Below are positions 18,167 through 26,317 of a stretch of DNA of 54,456 nt, one piece after another. The DNA comes from CAZMGB01 sp964565775 (GTDB taxonomy: Bacteria; Chloroflexota; Dehalococcoidia; DSTF01; JALHUB01), in the NCBI GenBank assembly GCA_964565775.1, contig CAZMGB010000022.1, positions 1 to 54,456 of the forward strand, written 5' to 3'. The translations under genes and the position numbers were made by a program. Under the pieces are notes generated by a model. It worked only from the letters and a program-made list of their open reading frames with translations, was not told where the DNA came from and did no database searches. Position 1 is the first letter of the stretch. Each line of letters starts with the position of its first letter.

Positions 18167-18712
18167 GTGGTACCCAGACTCAAGGAGCTCTACAGGCAGG
18201 AAGTGCTGCCGGCCCTGATGAAGGAGTTCGGCTACAAGAACGTCATGCGGGTCCCGCGGCTGGAGAAGATCGTGTTGAACATGGGTATGGGCGAGGCGCT
18301 CCAGAACCCGCGTGCCCTCGACTCTGCCTCGGAAGATGTCGCGACCGTGACCGGCCAGAAGCCCGTGATCACTCGCGCCAAGCGCTCGATCGCCAACTTC
18401 AAGGTGCGGCAGGGCAACCCCATCGGACTCATGGTGACGATCCGCGGCGACCGCATGTACGAGTTCTTCGACCGGATGGTGAACGCCGCGCTGCCCCGCA
18501 TTCGCGACTTCCGCGGCGTCTCCAACAAGGCGTTCGACGGCCGCGGCAACTACAGCCTGGGCATCCGGGAGCAGCTTATCTTCCCTGAGATCGACTACGA
18601 CAAGATCGACCGCATCCGGGGCATGCAACTGACGTTGATAACGACGGCACGAAGCGACGAAGAGGGGAAGCGGCTTCTGGAGCTCATGGGCATGCCCTTC
18701 AGTCGTAGCTAA
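18167..18712 (+). CDS. rplE: Ribosomal protein L5
   Basis: 50S central-protuberance protein that binds 5S rRNA, 181 residues. The start is GTG 18167 (VPRLKELYRQEVLPALMKEF), with a purine-rich GGAGCGGGGG upstream. The longer frame back to 18005 overlaps rplX and is not used. KIVLNMGMGEA, TGQKPVITRAKRSIANFKVR and GIREQLIFPEIDYDKI are present. Confidence 0.96.
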   Translation: MVPRLKELYRQEVLPALMKEFGYKNVMRVPRLEKIVLNMGMGEALQNPRALDSASEDVATVTGQKPVITRAKRSIANFKVRQGNPIGLMVTIRGDRMYEFFDRMVNAALPRIRDFRGVSNKAFDGRGNYSLGIREQLIFPEIDYDKIDRIRGMQLTLITTARSDEEGKRLLELMGMPFSRS

Positions 18713-18731
18713 GGAGTGGCAGGAGCATTTC

Positions 18732-18917
18732 ATGGCGAAGGTCTCGAAGATCGTCAGGGCACAGAGACCGCCCAAGTATAAGTCCCGCCAGAAAAACCGC
18801 TGCCGGCTGTGCGGTAGGCCTCGGGCCTACATGCGGCTCTTCGGCATGTGCCGCATCTGCTTCCGGCGCCTAGCGCTGGAGGGACAGCTTCCCGGCGTGA
18901 AGAAGTCGAGCTGGTAG
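18732..18917 (+). CDS. rpsN: Ribosomal protein S14, zinc type
   Basis: Short, zinc-binding form of S14 (61 residues) in the 30S head. The two CxxC motifs, CRLC and CRIC, lie 16 residues apart around RPRAYMRLFGM, and the end GQLPGVKKSSW is typical. This form is usual in Gram-positive and Chloroflexota-type bacteria, while zinc-free S14 is about 100 residues. Confidence 0.97.
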   Translation: MAKVSKIVRAQRPPKYKSRQKNRCRLCGRPRAYMRLFGMCRICFRRLALEGQLPGVKKSSW

Positions 18918-18927
18918 GAGGGACACC

Positions 18928-19326
18928 GTGAACATGACCGACCCTATTGCCGACATGCTCACTCGTATCCGCAACGCCGTCGCCGCCAAGCACGACTCCG
19001 TGAACATACCGGCGTCCAAGCTCAAGGTCGCTATCGCCGGCGTCCTCAAGGCCGAGGGGTTTATCCGCAGATACGAGGTTCTGGAGGAGGGCCCGCGCAA
19101 GACCCTGCGCGTGCATCCCACCTACACCGGCAAGAAGGAGCCGGTCCTGATGGGGCTGCGTCGGGTCAGCAAGCCCGGCCTTCGCGTCTACGTGCACAAC
19201 CGCGAGATCCCGCGCGTATACGGCGGTCTGGGGATCGCAATCGTGTCGACACCTCAGGGAGTGATGACCGGACAGGATGCCTGGAACCGCCGCGTCGGCG
19301 GCGAAATCCTCTGTTACGTCTGGTAG
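18928..19326 (+). CDS. rpsH: Ribosomal protein S8
   Basis: 30S central-domain protein of 132 residues; in E. coli it is the spc operon repressor. It shows DPIADMLTRIRNAVAAKH near the N-terminus and the C-terminal segment STPQGVMTGQDAWNRRVGGE. Start GTG 18928 is chosen because AGGAGG lies six bases upstream. ATG 18934 would be too far from it. Confidence 0.96.
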   Translation: MNMTDPIADMLTRIRNAVAAKHDSVNIPASKLKVAIAGVLKAEGFIRRYEVLEEGPRKTLRVHPTYTGKKEPVLMGLRRVSKPGLRVYVHNREIPRVYGGLGIAIVSTPQGVMTGQDAWNRRVGGEILCYVW

Positions 19327-19347
19327 CCGCAAGGAGAATCCGAGCCG

Positions 19348-19890
19348 ATGTCCCGAGTTGGACGCATGCCGATACCGCTCCCGCCTCAAGTGGCGATTGA
19401 GATCGAGGGGGCCCAGGTGACCGTGAGGGGCCCGAAGGGCCAGCTCTCTCGTATGCTCCCCGCCGAGATGCGGATCCAGGTCGAGAACGGCCAGGTGCTG
19501 GTGACGCGTCCTAGCGACGAGCCCCGGCATCGGGCGCTGCACGGCCTCACCCGCACTCTGGTGGCGAACATGGTGACAGGCGTCGAAAGCGGCTTCACCA
19601 AGACCCTGGAGCTGCACGGCGTGGGCTATCGCGTCCAGAAGCAGGCCGACCGCGTGGTTCTCGCGGTGGGGTTCTCCCATCCGGTAGAGATCGCGCCCCC
19701 GCCCGGCGTCGCCCTCGAGGTGGAAGGGACGAACCGCATCCATGTCCAGGGCATCGACAAGGAGCTGGTGGGGCAGGTGGCCGCCGAACTGAGGGCCGTG
19801 CGTCCCCCCGAGCCGTACAAGGGCAAGGGGATCCGCTACGCCGGCGAGCGCGTCCGGCGTAAGGCCGGCAAGGCGGGCAAGGTGCACTAA
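19348..19890 (+). CDS. rplF: Ribosomal protein L6
   Basis: 50S protein of 180 residues near the factor-binding site, with the usual two homologous alpha/beta folds. SRVGRMPIPLPPQVAIEIEG opens it, LHGVGYRVQKQADRVVLAVG lies in the middle, and the family end PEPYKGKGIRYAGERVRRKA is intact. A good ribosome site (AAGGAG) precedes the ATG. Confidence 0.97.
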   Translation: MSRVGRMPIPLPPQVAIEIEGAQVTVRGPKGQLSRMLPAEMRIQVENGQVLVTRPSDEPRHRALHGLTRTLVANMVTGVESGFTKTLELHGVGYRVQKQADRVVLAVGFSHPVEIAPPPGVALEVEGTNRIHVQGIDKELVGQVAAELRAVRPPEPYKGKGIRYAGERVRRKAGKAGKVH

Positions 19891-19916
19891 GAGGCGAGTT
19901 GAGTTCGTGAACTGAG

Positions 19917-20285
19917 ATGAAGGGGAAGCAAACGGCAGCAGCCGCGCGTATCAGGCGTCATCGGCGCGTGCGCAAGAAGGTTCGCGGCACCGCCGCCCGG
20001 CCGCGTCTGTGCGTGTTCCGGAGCCTGAGCCACATCTACGCCCAGGTCGTCGATGATGACAGCGGCAGGACCCTGGCCGCCGCCTCGGACCTGGAGGCGG
20101 AGCTGCGGTCTGATGGCAAAGCCGGTACAAAGACGGCCGTCGCGGCCAAGGTGGGCGCCCTCGTCGGGCGCCGGTCCCGCGAGACCGGCGTCGAGCAGGT
20201 GATATTCGACCGCGGGGGCTACAGGTACCACGGCCGCGTCAAGGCCCTGGCGGAAGCGGCCCGCGAGGCGGGGCTCAAGTTCTAG
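19917..20285 (+). CDS. rplR: Ribosomal protein L18
   Basis: 50S 5S-rRNA-binding protein, 122 residues. Family features are RIRRHRRVRKKVRGTAARPR near the N-terminus, RSLSHIYAQVVDDDSGRTL, and the C-terminal FDRGGYRYHGRVKALAEAAR. It lies 26 bp after rplF and 11 bp before rpsE. Length is standard for the family and there is no tail. Confidence 0.97.
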   Translation: MKGKQTAAAARIRRHRRVRKKVRGTAARPRLCVFRSLSHIYAQVVDDDSGRTLAAASDLEAELRSDGKAGTKTAVAAKVGALVGRRSRETGVEQVIFDRGGYRYHGRVKALAEAAREAGLKF

Positions 20286-20296
20286 ATCTGAGGTCG

Positions 20297-20827
20297 ATGG
20301 TGGTAACGGCGAGAAGGGAAGATACGGGCGAACCGGAGCTGTCGGAGAAGGTGGTCTCCATCAACCGCGTCTCCAAGGTTGTGAAGGGAGGCCGTCGGTT
20401 CAGCTTTGGCGCCGTCGTCGTTGTGGGCGACGGCCGCGGCCGCGTGGGCGCGGGCATGGGCAAGGCGAACGAGGTGCCCGAGGCCATCCGCAAGGGCGCC
20501 GCCATCGCCCGCAGGAACCTGGTGTACGTGCCCCTGACAGGGACCACCATTCCCCATTCCTTGGTTTCCCGCTACGGGGGCGCCGAGGTGCTGATGAAGC
20601 CGGCCGCGCCGGGCACGGGCCTTATCGCCGGCGGCGGCGTGCGGGCGATCATGGAGGCGGCAGGCATCAAGGACGTCCTCACCAAGTCGCTCGGCAGCGC
20701 CAACGCCATCAACGTCGTGAAGGCTACCATGCGGGGTCTGATGCAGATGCGCGACCCGAACGAGGAGGTGGCCCGTCGCGAGAGAGCGGCGGCCGGCGTG
20801 GGGGAGTACAGTGGCGGCCAAGCTTAG
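20297..20827 (+). CDS. rpsE: Ribosomal protein S5
   Basis: 30S decoding-fidelity protein of 176 residues. It has LSEKVVSINRVSKVVKGGRR, the loop VVVGDGRGRVGAGMGKANEVP, and AGGGVRAIMEAAGIKDVLTK. The last 17 bases overlap the GTG start of rpmD in another frame, which suggests coupled translation. The C-terminus is slightly longer than average and rich in Arg, Glu and Gly. Confidence 0.97.
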   Translation: MVVTARREDTGEPELSEKVVSINRVSKVVKGGRRFSFGAVVVVGDGRGRVGAGMGKANEVPEAIRKGAAIARRNLVYVPLTGTTIPHSLVSRYGGAEVLMKPAAPGTGLIAGGGVRAIMEAAGIKDVLTKSLGSANAINVVKATMRGLMQMRDPNEEVARRERAAAGVGEYSGGQA

Positions 20828-20999
20828 GATTACGTGGCGCAAGAGCGCCATCGGCTATTCGCAGGACCAGAAGCGCACGCTCCGGGCGCTGGGTCTGCGA
20901 CGGCTGGGCCAGACTGTCGAGCGTGGCGAGTCGTCGACGCTGCGTGGTATGATCCATAAGATAAGGCATCTAGTGACCGTCGAAGAGGAAAGCGAGTAG
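20811..20999 (+). CDS. rpmD: Ribosomal protein L30
   Basis: Small 50S protein of 62 residues. The sequence AKLRITWRKSAIGYSQDQKR and the motif TLRALGLRRLGQTVE followed by GMIHKIRHLV are characteristic. It starts at GTG 20811 inside the end of rpsE and is followed six bases after its stop by rplO. Some bacteria lack L30; here it is intact. Confidence 0.96.
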   Translation: MAAKLRITWRKSAIGYSQDQKRTLRALGLRRLGQTVERGESSTLRGMIHKIRHLVTVEEESE

Positions 21000-21005
21000 G
21001 GAGCG

Positions 21006-21464
21006 GTGCTCCAGCATGAACTGCGCCCGCCGAAAGGCTCGCGGCGCAATCGCAAGAGGGTAGGCCGTGGTAACGCGAGCGGCCACGGCACCTACTCGGG
21101 GCGCGGCCTCAAGGGGCAGAAGGCGCGCAGCGGCGGCGGCGTGCGCCAGGGCTTCGAAGGAGGACAGCTCCCCCTGGTGCAACGGATGGCCCGCAAGCGC
21201 GGCTTCACCAACATTTTCCGCGTGGAGTACGCACCCGTGAACCTGTCGAGCCTGTCGAAGTTCCCGGCGGGCAGCGAAGTGACGCCTGAAGTCCTTGTTC
21301 AGGCAGGTGTGGTGAAGAACCTGAGGCGTCCGGTGAAGATCCTGGCAGATGGCCGTCTGGACGTGGCCCTTACCGTTCGCGCCCACAAGTTCTCGGCCTC
21401 GGCCCGAAAGCAGATCGAGGCCGCCGGCGGCGTGGCGGAGGAGGTGAGCCGTGGTAGCGACTAG
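21006..21464 (+). CDS. rplO: Ribosomal protein L15
   Basis: 50S assembly protein of 152 residues. The glycine-rich N-terminal part (KRVGRGNASGHGTYSGRG, KGQKARSGGG, GGQLPLVQRMARKRGF) and the C-terminal SASARKQIEAAGGVAEEV are diagnostic. Start is GTG 21006. Its end overlaps the GTG start of secY by 14 bases, tying secretion-channel synthesis to ribosomal genes. Confidence 0.96.
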   Translation: MLQHELRPPKGSRRNRKRVGRGNASGHGTYSGRGLKGQKARSGGGVRQGFEGGQLPLVQRMARKRGFTNIFRVEYAPVNLSSLSKFPAGSEVTPEVLVQAGVVKNLRRPVKILADGRLDVALTVRAHKFSASARKQIEAAGGVAEEVSRGSD

Positions 21465-22788
21465 CCGAGCCCACAAGTCGCAGCGGCCCCGCCTCCTTCA
21501 GGCGATGCTCGACGCTGTGTATCAGCCTGACCTGCGCCAGAAGCTGCTCTTCACGTTCCTCATGCTGGTGGTGTTCCGGTTCGTGGCCCACGTCCCCATC
21601 CCGGGCGTTAACCGCGACCTGCTCAAGAACGCGTTCGAGAACAACGCCATACTGGGCTTTCTGAACCTGTTCAGCGGCGGCGCCCTGCGCCACCTGAGCG
21701 TGGCTGCCCTGGGCGTCTATCCCTACATCACGGCCTCGATTATCATGCAGCTTCTGGTGCCGATAGTGCCGTCGCTGGAGGCCCTCTCGCGGGAGGGAGA
21801 GCAGGGGCGCCATAAGATCGAGCTCTACACGCACTGGCTGGCGGTGCCGATGGCGGTGCTCCAGGGATACAGCCAGCTCATCATCCTCCAGCATTCGGGG
21901 GCCATCTCGGGCATCGGCATCAGCGGGTCGGAGGCCCTGCCTACGTTCGCCGCCGTCGTCTCCATGACGGCTGGCACCGTGTTCCTCGTCTGGATAGGTG
22001 AGCTCATCACCGAGAACGGCGTCGGCAACGGCATCTCCATCATCATCTTCGGAGGCATTGTCGCGGGCCTGCCCGGCCTCCTTCCCAACGTCGTCAATTC
22101 GTCAGTCGGCTTCGTCGGCATCGCGCTTCTGCTCGTGGTCGGCGTGGGTCTCGTGGGCTTCATAGTATTCTTCACCGAGGCGCAGCGGCGCATCCCGGTG
22201 CAGTACGCCCGCAGCTTGTTCCGGGGCGGGCGCATGTATCGCCAGTCGGGACAGACCCACATACCGTTGCGTGTGAACTCGGCGGGGATGATCCCGCTGA
22301 TCTTCGCCTTTTCGCTGATCATCTTCCCGTCCGCTTTCGGCCAGTTCCTCAAGGACAACCAGTCCTCCGGTATGATGCATGAGATCGGCCAGCGGCTGAC
22401 GACGGTCTTCGACCCCAAGGGCGGCCTGTACATCGCCGGCGTCTTCGTGCTGACGATCGTATTCGCTTTCTTCTACACCATGGTCGTCTTCCAGCAGCAG
22501 AACCTGGCGGAGAACCTCCAGAAGCAGGGGGGATTTGTGCCTGGCATAAGGCCGGGCCGGCCCACGCAGGAGTACGTCCTGCGTGTGCTGGTTCGGATAA
22601 CCTGGGCGGGCGCCATCTTTCTGGGGATTGTGGCGGTGATCCCGTTCTTCGCGACGCGCTTCACCAACGTCCAGACGCTGACGATCAGCAGCACCGGCCT
22701 CCTCATCGTGGTGGCGGTGGCGCTTGATACGATGAAGCAAGTAGAAGCACAGCTCTTGATGAGGGACTATGGCGGATTCATTCGCTAG
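21451..22788 (+). CDS. secY: Protein translocase subunit SecY
   Basis: Channel-forming subunit of the Sec translocon in the inner membrane, 445 residues with about ten membrane segments. It has FRFVAHVPIPGVNRDLL, NLFSGGALRHLSVAALGVYP, YPYITASIIMQLLVP, GNGISIIIFGGIVAGLPG, and RRIPVQYARS before the cytosolic loop. The C-terminal GFIR is preceded by MRDYGG. Start GTG 21451 overlaps rplO. secE and secG are not in the window. Confidence 0.97.
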   Translation: MVATSRAHKSQRPRLLQAMLDAVYQPDLRQKLLFTFLMLVVFRFVAHVPIPGVNRDLLKNAFENNAILGFLNLFSGGALRHLSVAALGVYPYITASIIMQLLVPIVPSLEALSREGEQGRHKIELYTHWLAVPMAVLQGYSQLIILQHSGAISGIGISGSEALPTFAAVVSMTAGTVFLVWIGELITENGVGNGISIIIFGGIVAGLPGLLPNVVNSSVGFVGIALLLVVGVGLVGFIVFFTEAQRRIPVQYARSLFRGGRMYRQSGQTHIPLRVNSAGMIPLIFAFSLIIFPSAFGQFLKDNQSSGMMHEIGQRLTTVFDPKGGLYIAGVFVLTIVFAFFYTMVVFQQQNLAENLQKQGGFVPGIRPGRPTQEYVLRVLVRITWAGAIFLGIVAVIPFFATRFTNVQTLTISSTGLLIVVAVALDTMKQVEAQLLMRDYGGFIR

Positions 22789-22800
22789 TAGAGCGCGCCT

Positions 22801-23451
22801 ATGTTCGTAATTCTCCTCGGCAATCCCGGGTCGGGCAAGGGCACCCAAGCCGTCATCATCGCCGAACGCATCGGCCTGGCCCATATCGCCAGCGGCGACC
22901 TCTTTCGCGACAACATCCGCCGCGAGACGGAGTTGGGGCGGAAGGCCAAGCCCTTCTACGACCAGGGCCTCCTGGTGCCGGACGAGCTCACGATCGGCAT
23001 GATCCTGAAGCGCCTGGAGGAGCCCGACTGTCGCAAAGGATGCGTCCTGGACGGCTATCCTCGAAACCTGGACCAGGCGAAGGCTCTCGATGTCGCCCTG
23101 GCCGAGCGGGGTCAGACGGTCGACAGGGTGCTCTATGTGATGGTGCCAGACCTGGAGCTGATAAGCCGGCTCAGCGGCCGCTGGGCCTGCCGCCAATGCG
23201 GCCAGATATACCACGAGCGCTTCAATCCGCCGAAGAAGACGGGTGTCTGCGACCGCTGCGGGGGCGAGCTCTATCAACGGGATGATGACCAGCCCGAGAC
23301 GGTGCGGCGGCGCCTGGAGGTGCAACGTACCGCAGCCGACCTTCTCGAGCACTACCGCGCGGCGCACAAGCTGGCGGAAGTGGACGGCGAAGGCGATGTG
23401 GAGTCAGTCGCCCGGGCGCTGCTGAAGGCCCTGGACGCTCCGCAGCGGTAG
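22801..23451 (+). CDS. adk: Adenylate kinase, zinc-LID type
   Basis: Cytosolic enzyme converting ATP and AMP to two ADP, 216 residues. The P-loop GNPGSGKGTQA (7-17) and the AMP-binding GYPRNLDQAKAL are intact. The LID domain has four cysteines, CRQC and CDRC, which bind a structural zinc, as in many Gram-positive and thermophilic forms. Its location right after secY is the common Gram-positive arrangement. Confidence 0.97.
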   Translation: MFVILLGNPGSGKGTQAVIIAERIGLAHIASGDLFRDNIRRETELGRKAKPFYDQGLLVPDELTIGMILKRLEEPDCRKGCVLDGYPRNLDQAKALDVALAERGQTVDRVLYVMVPDLELISRLSGRWACRQCGQIYHERFNPPKKTGVCDRCGGELYQRDDDQPETVRRRLEVQRTAADLLEHYRAAHKLAEVDGEGDVESVARALLKALDAPQR

Positions 23452-23546
23452 GCGGCGCTGAGGAGCCCTTGACGGCGACGTGATGATGAGTTCCTGTCCG
23501 ACGGCCTCGAAGGGCGTGTCTGGGTAGGTACGGTGGAAGACGACAC

Positions 23547-24296
23547 TTGCCCATCATTATCAAGTCGGACGAAGAGATCGCAATAATACGTGAGGCCGGC
23601 CGAGTCGTTGCCCGGACATTGAAGAAGCTGGTGCAGGAGGTGCGCCCAGGGCTGGTGGTGAAGGAGCTGGACGAGATCGTCCGCCGGGAATTCGAGGCGG
23701 TGGGTGCCACACCCACCTTTCTCGGCTACCTCGGCTATCCGGCCCGTGTCTGCGTCTCCATCAACGACGAGGTCGTCCATGGCATACCGGGCAAGCGGAT
23801 CCTCCGGGAAGGGGACATCGTCAGCATCGACCTGGGGGCGACGGTCCGGGGCTTTGTGGGAGACGCCGCGCTGACGGTCGGTGTCGGCAAGATCAGCGAT
23901 GAGGCGGCGAACCTCATTCGCGTAACGGAGGAGTGTCTCTGGAAGGGGATCGGTGCCGCCCGACCGGGCGCAATGCTGGGTGCGGTGTCCTACGCCATCC
24001 AGCAGCACGCCGAGAAGCACGGCTACGCTGTGGTTCGGGAATACGTCGGACACGGCGTGGGCAGAAAGATGCACGAGGAGCCCCAGATCCCGAATTTCGG
24101 CAGCCCGGACCGGGGCCACGTTCTGAGGAAGGGGATGGTCCTGGCCCTGGAACCCATGGTGAACATCGGTGACTGGCGCACCAAGAGACTCGACGATAAC
24201 TGGACTGTGAGTACTCTCGACGGGAGCCTTTCGGCGCACTTCGAGCATACGATAGCTATGACAGACGGCGAGGCGGAGGTGTTGACTCTGCCCTAG
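23547..24296 (+). CDS. map: Methionine aminopeptidase, type I
   Basis: Removes the N-terminal methionine of nascent proteins. 249 residues. The dinuclear metal ligands are visible in context: Asp in SIDLGA, Asp in VGDAALTVGVG, His in GHGVGRKMHEEP, Glu in LALEPMVN and the final Glu in AHFEHTIAMT. The TTG start at 23547 follows GGAAG by eight bases and gives the family start PIIIKSDEEIAIIREAG. A 95-bp spacer separates it from adk. Confidence 0.96.
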   Translation: MPIIIKSDEEIAIIREAGRVVARTLKKLVQEVRPGLVVKELDEIVRREFEAVGATPTFLGYLGYPARVCVSINDEVVHGIPGKRILREGDIVSIDLGATVRGFVGDAALTVGVGKISDEAANLIRVTEECLWKGIGAARPGAMLGAVSYAIQQHAEKHGYAVVREYVGHGVGRKMHEEPQIPNFGSPDRGHVLRKGMVLALEPMVNIGDWRTKRLDDNWTVSTLDGSLSAHFEHTIAMTDGEAEVLTLP

Positions 24297-24317
24297 GGCA
24301 GGGCGCACCTCGCGCCT

Positions 24318-24331
24318 GCCTGCCGGCAGGC
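24318..24331. repeat. Palindrome GCCTGCC/GGCAGGC
   Basis: A perfect 14-bp palindrome in the short map-infA gap. The same arm motif, GCCTGCC with GGCAGGC, recurs in the hairpin at 37311-37335 at the end of metK, which suggests a small dispersed repeat. It could slow transcription but no U-tract follows. Confidence 0.6.
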
Positions 24332-24356
24332 GGCGTCGCCGGGGACGCGGGAGCTT

Positions 24357-24575
24357 ATGCCTAAGAAAGACGCGATAGAGGTAGAGGGCCTTGTCAAGGA
24401 ACCTCTGCCCAACGCCATGTTCCGTGTGGAGCTGGCCAATGGCCACCAGGTGCTCGCCCACATCTCGGGCAAGATCCGCCTGCACTTCATCAAGATCCTG
24501 ACGGGCGACCGGGTGCTGGTGGAGCTGTCGCCGTACGACCTCGGTCGGGGCAGGATCACCTATCGCTTCAAGTAG
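24357..24575 (+). CDS. infA: Translation initiation factor IF-1
   Basis: OB-fold protein of 72 residues that occupies the A site during initiation. It shows KKDAIEVEGLVKEPLPNAMF, VELANGHQVLAHISGKIR and the end LVELSPYDLGRGRITYRFK. Length is standard. It lies between map and rpmJ as in Gram-positive spc/alpha clusters. Its ATG is preceded by CGGGAGCTT. Confidence 0.97.
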   Translation: MPKKDAIEVEGLVKEPLPNAMFRVELANGHQVLAHISGKIRLHFIKILTGDRVLVELSPYDLGRGRITYRFK

Positions 24576-24615
24576 GCGGGCGGGCCGCAGGCGAGCCGCG
24601 GGCCGGGAGAATGAG

Positions 24616-24729
24616 ATGAAAGTACACGCTTCGGTGAAGAAGCGCTGCGACAAGTGCAAGATCATCCGCCGCCGCGGTGTTCTCAGGGTCATCTGTGAGA
24701 ACCCGAAGCACAAGCAGCGGCAGGGCTGA
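24616..24729 (+). CDS. rpmJ: Ribosomal protein L36
   Basis: A 37-residue zinc-binding 50S protein. It reads MKVHASVKKRCDKCK, then IIRRRGVLRVICENPKHKQRQG. The C-x2-C, Cys and His zinc ligands (CDKC, IC and PKH) are intact. It follows infA, the standard location, with GGGAGAATG before the ATG. Confidence 0.96.
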   Translation: MKVHASVKKRCDKCKIIRRRGVLRVICENPKHKQRQG

Positions 24730-24764
24730 GGAGCCTCAGGCTTCTTCGAGGGACAGGAGGTAAC

Positions 24765-25148
24765 ATGGCTCGTATTGCCGGCGTAGACATCCCGAGGGAC
24801 AAGCGGGTGGATGTCTCTCTCACCTACATCTACGGCATAGGCCCAAGCCAGGCCCGCAAGATCGTCGACCAGACCCGGGTCGCTCCCGAGACGCGGGTGC
24901 GCGATCTGACCGACGAGGAGGTGACGCGCATTCGCGAGGTGATCGACAGGAGCCACGCGGTGGAGGGCGACCTGCGTCGGGAGACGAGACAGAACGTCCA
25001 GCGCCTCATCGAGATCAACTGCTATAGGGGCGTCCGCCACCGCCGGGGGCTGCCGGTCAGGGGGCAGCGCACCCACACCAACGCACGCCAGAAGCGGGGC
25101 GCCCGTCGCACCGTGGCCGGCAAGCGCCGTGCCACCGGCAAGAAGTAG
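24765..25148 (+). CDS. rpsM: Ribosomal protein S13
   Basis: 30S head protein of 127 residues forming the intersubunit bridge with L5. It has ARIAGVDIPRDKRVDVSLTY, IYGIGPSQARKI and the C-terminal RGLPVRGQRTHTNARQKRG. A perfect AGGAGG precedes the ATG. Standard opening of the alpha operon. Confidence 0.97.
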   Translation: MARIAGVDIPRDKRVDVSLTYIYGIGPSQARKIVDQTRVAPETRVRDLTDEEVTRIREVIDRSHAVEGDLRRETRQNVQRLIEINCYRGVRHRRGLPVRGQRTHTNARQKRGARRTVAGKRRATGKK

Positions 25149-25173
25149 CGGCGGCCTCCTTTGAAGGAGAGTT

Positions 25174-25569
25174 ATGGCTGAAAGGAAAACCAAGGCTCGC
25201 AGCCGACGTCGGGAGCGAAAGTCTATCCCCCGCGGGCGCGCCTACATCCAATCGACGTTCAACAACACGCTTATCACGCTCACCGACCCCAATGGCAACG
25301 TCGTCGCCTGGGGCAGCGGAGGGACGGCTGGCTTCAAAGGCTCGCGGAAGAGCACACCCTACGCCGCCCAACTGGCCGCGGACGGAGCGGCCCGCAGGGC
25401 CATGGAGCAGGGCATGCGCCAGGTGGACGTCTTCGTGAAGGGCCCGGGCAGCGGCCGCGAGGCTGCCATCCGCTCTCTCCAGGGAGCAGGGCTCTCTATT
25501 CTGAGCATTAGGGACGTGACGCCGATGCCGCACAACGGCTGTCGTCCTCCCAAGCGACGGAGGGTCTAA
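25174..25569 (+). CDS. rpsK: Ribosomal protein S11
   Basis: 30S platform protein of 131 residues. Family motifs are GRAYIQSTFNNTLITLTDPN, GTAGFKGSRKSTPYAAQLAA, GPGSGREAAIRSLQGAGL and the end HNGCRPPKRRRV. AAGGAG precedes the ATG by six bases. It sits between S13 and S4, the universal order of the alpha operon. Confidence 0.97.
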   Translation: MAERKTKARSRRRERKSIPRGRAYIQSTFNNTLITLTDPNGNVVAWGSGGTAGFKGSRKSTPYAAQLAADGAARRAMEQGMRQVDVFVKGPGSGREAAIRSLQGAGLSILSIRDVTPMPHNGCRPPKRRRV

Positions 25570-25609
25570 GGGAAGGCAGGACTCCCGTCCAGTTCTCTGA
25601 GGGTCTTCT

Positions 25610-26236
25610 ATGGCACGATACACAGGACCAGTATGTCGACTGTGCAGGCGCTACGGGGATAAGCTCTTTCTCAAGGGAGAGCGCTGCATGACGCCCAAGT
25701 GCGCCTTCGAGAAGCGTCCAACGCCGCCCGGCTATCGCATCCCAAGACGACGGCGGATTTCGGACCGCGCGCTCCAGTTGCGGGAGAAGCAGAAGGGCCG
25801 TTACTCGTACGGGATCATGGAGCGGCAGTTCCGCCGCTACTACAAGGAGGCCATTCGGAGGGCGGGCATCACGGGCGAGAACCTGGTGCGCCTTCTGGAG
25901 CTGCGTCTCGACAACGTCGTCTACCGAATGGGCTTGGCCGACTCCCGCGCCCAGGCCCGGCAACTGGTTCGGCATGGCCACATTCTCCTGAACGGCCGCA
26001 AGACGAACATCCCATCTTGCGCGCTGAAGGCGGGCGATGTCGTCGACTGGGTTCCCGCGGGCAAGCAGACCGAATACTACAAGATCCTGCGGGAAAGCAT
26101 CGGGGGCAAGGAGGTCCCAGGCTGGCTGAGCGTGGACCCGGCTACGCTGAGCGGCCGCGTCCTGGCGCTGCCCGGGCCTGCCGACCTGGAGGCGAAGTTC
26201 GATCCGCACGTGATCGTGGAGTACTATTCGCGCTAG
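25610..26236 (+). CDS. rpsD: Ribosomal protein S4, zinc form
   Basis: 30S primary assembly protein of 208 residues; in E. coli it represses the alpha operon. The N-terminus has four cysteines (C9, C12, C26, C31) in the zinc-binding pattern typical of Gram-positive-like S4. The S4 RNA-binding fold follows, with RLDNVVYRMGLADSRAQARQ and VRHGHILLNGRKTNIPS. Confidence 0.97.
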   Translation: MARYTGPVCRLCRRYGDKLFLKGERCMTPKCAFEKRPTPPGYRIPRRRRISDRALQLREKQKGRYSYGIMERQFRRYYKEAIRRAGITGENLVRLLELRLDNVVYRMGLADSRAQARQLVRHGHILLNGRKTNIPSCALKAGDVVDWVPAGKQTEYYKILRESIGGKEVPGWLSVDPATLSGRVLALPGPADLEAKFDPHVIVEYYSR

Positions 26237-26317
26237 GTAGCCGTGATGGCAGTATGCCCGGCGAGGGAGCCTGATGGGGCTCCGTTCCGGGCTGAATGTC
26301 GGAGGAGGGATGTCTTA

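Noticed and set aside
23352..25193. Minus-strand open frame of 613 codons
   Set aside because: Opposite adk, map, infA, rpmJ and rpsM; no support.
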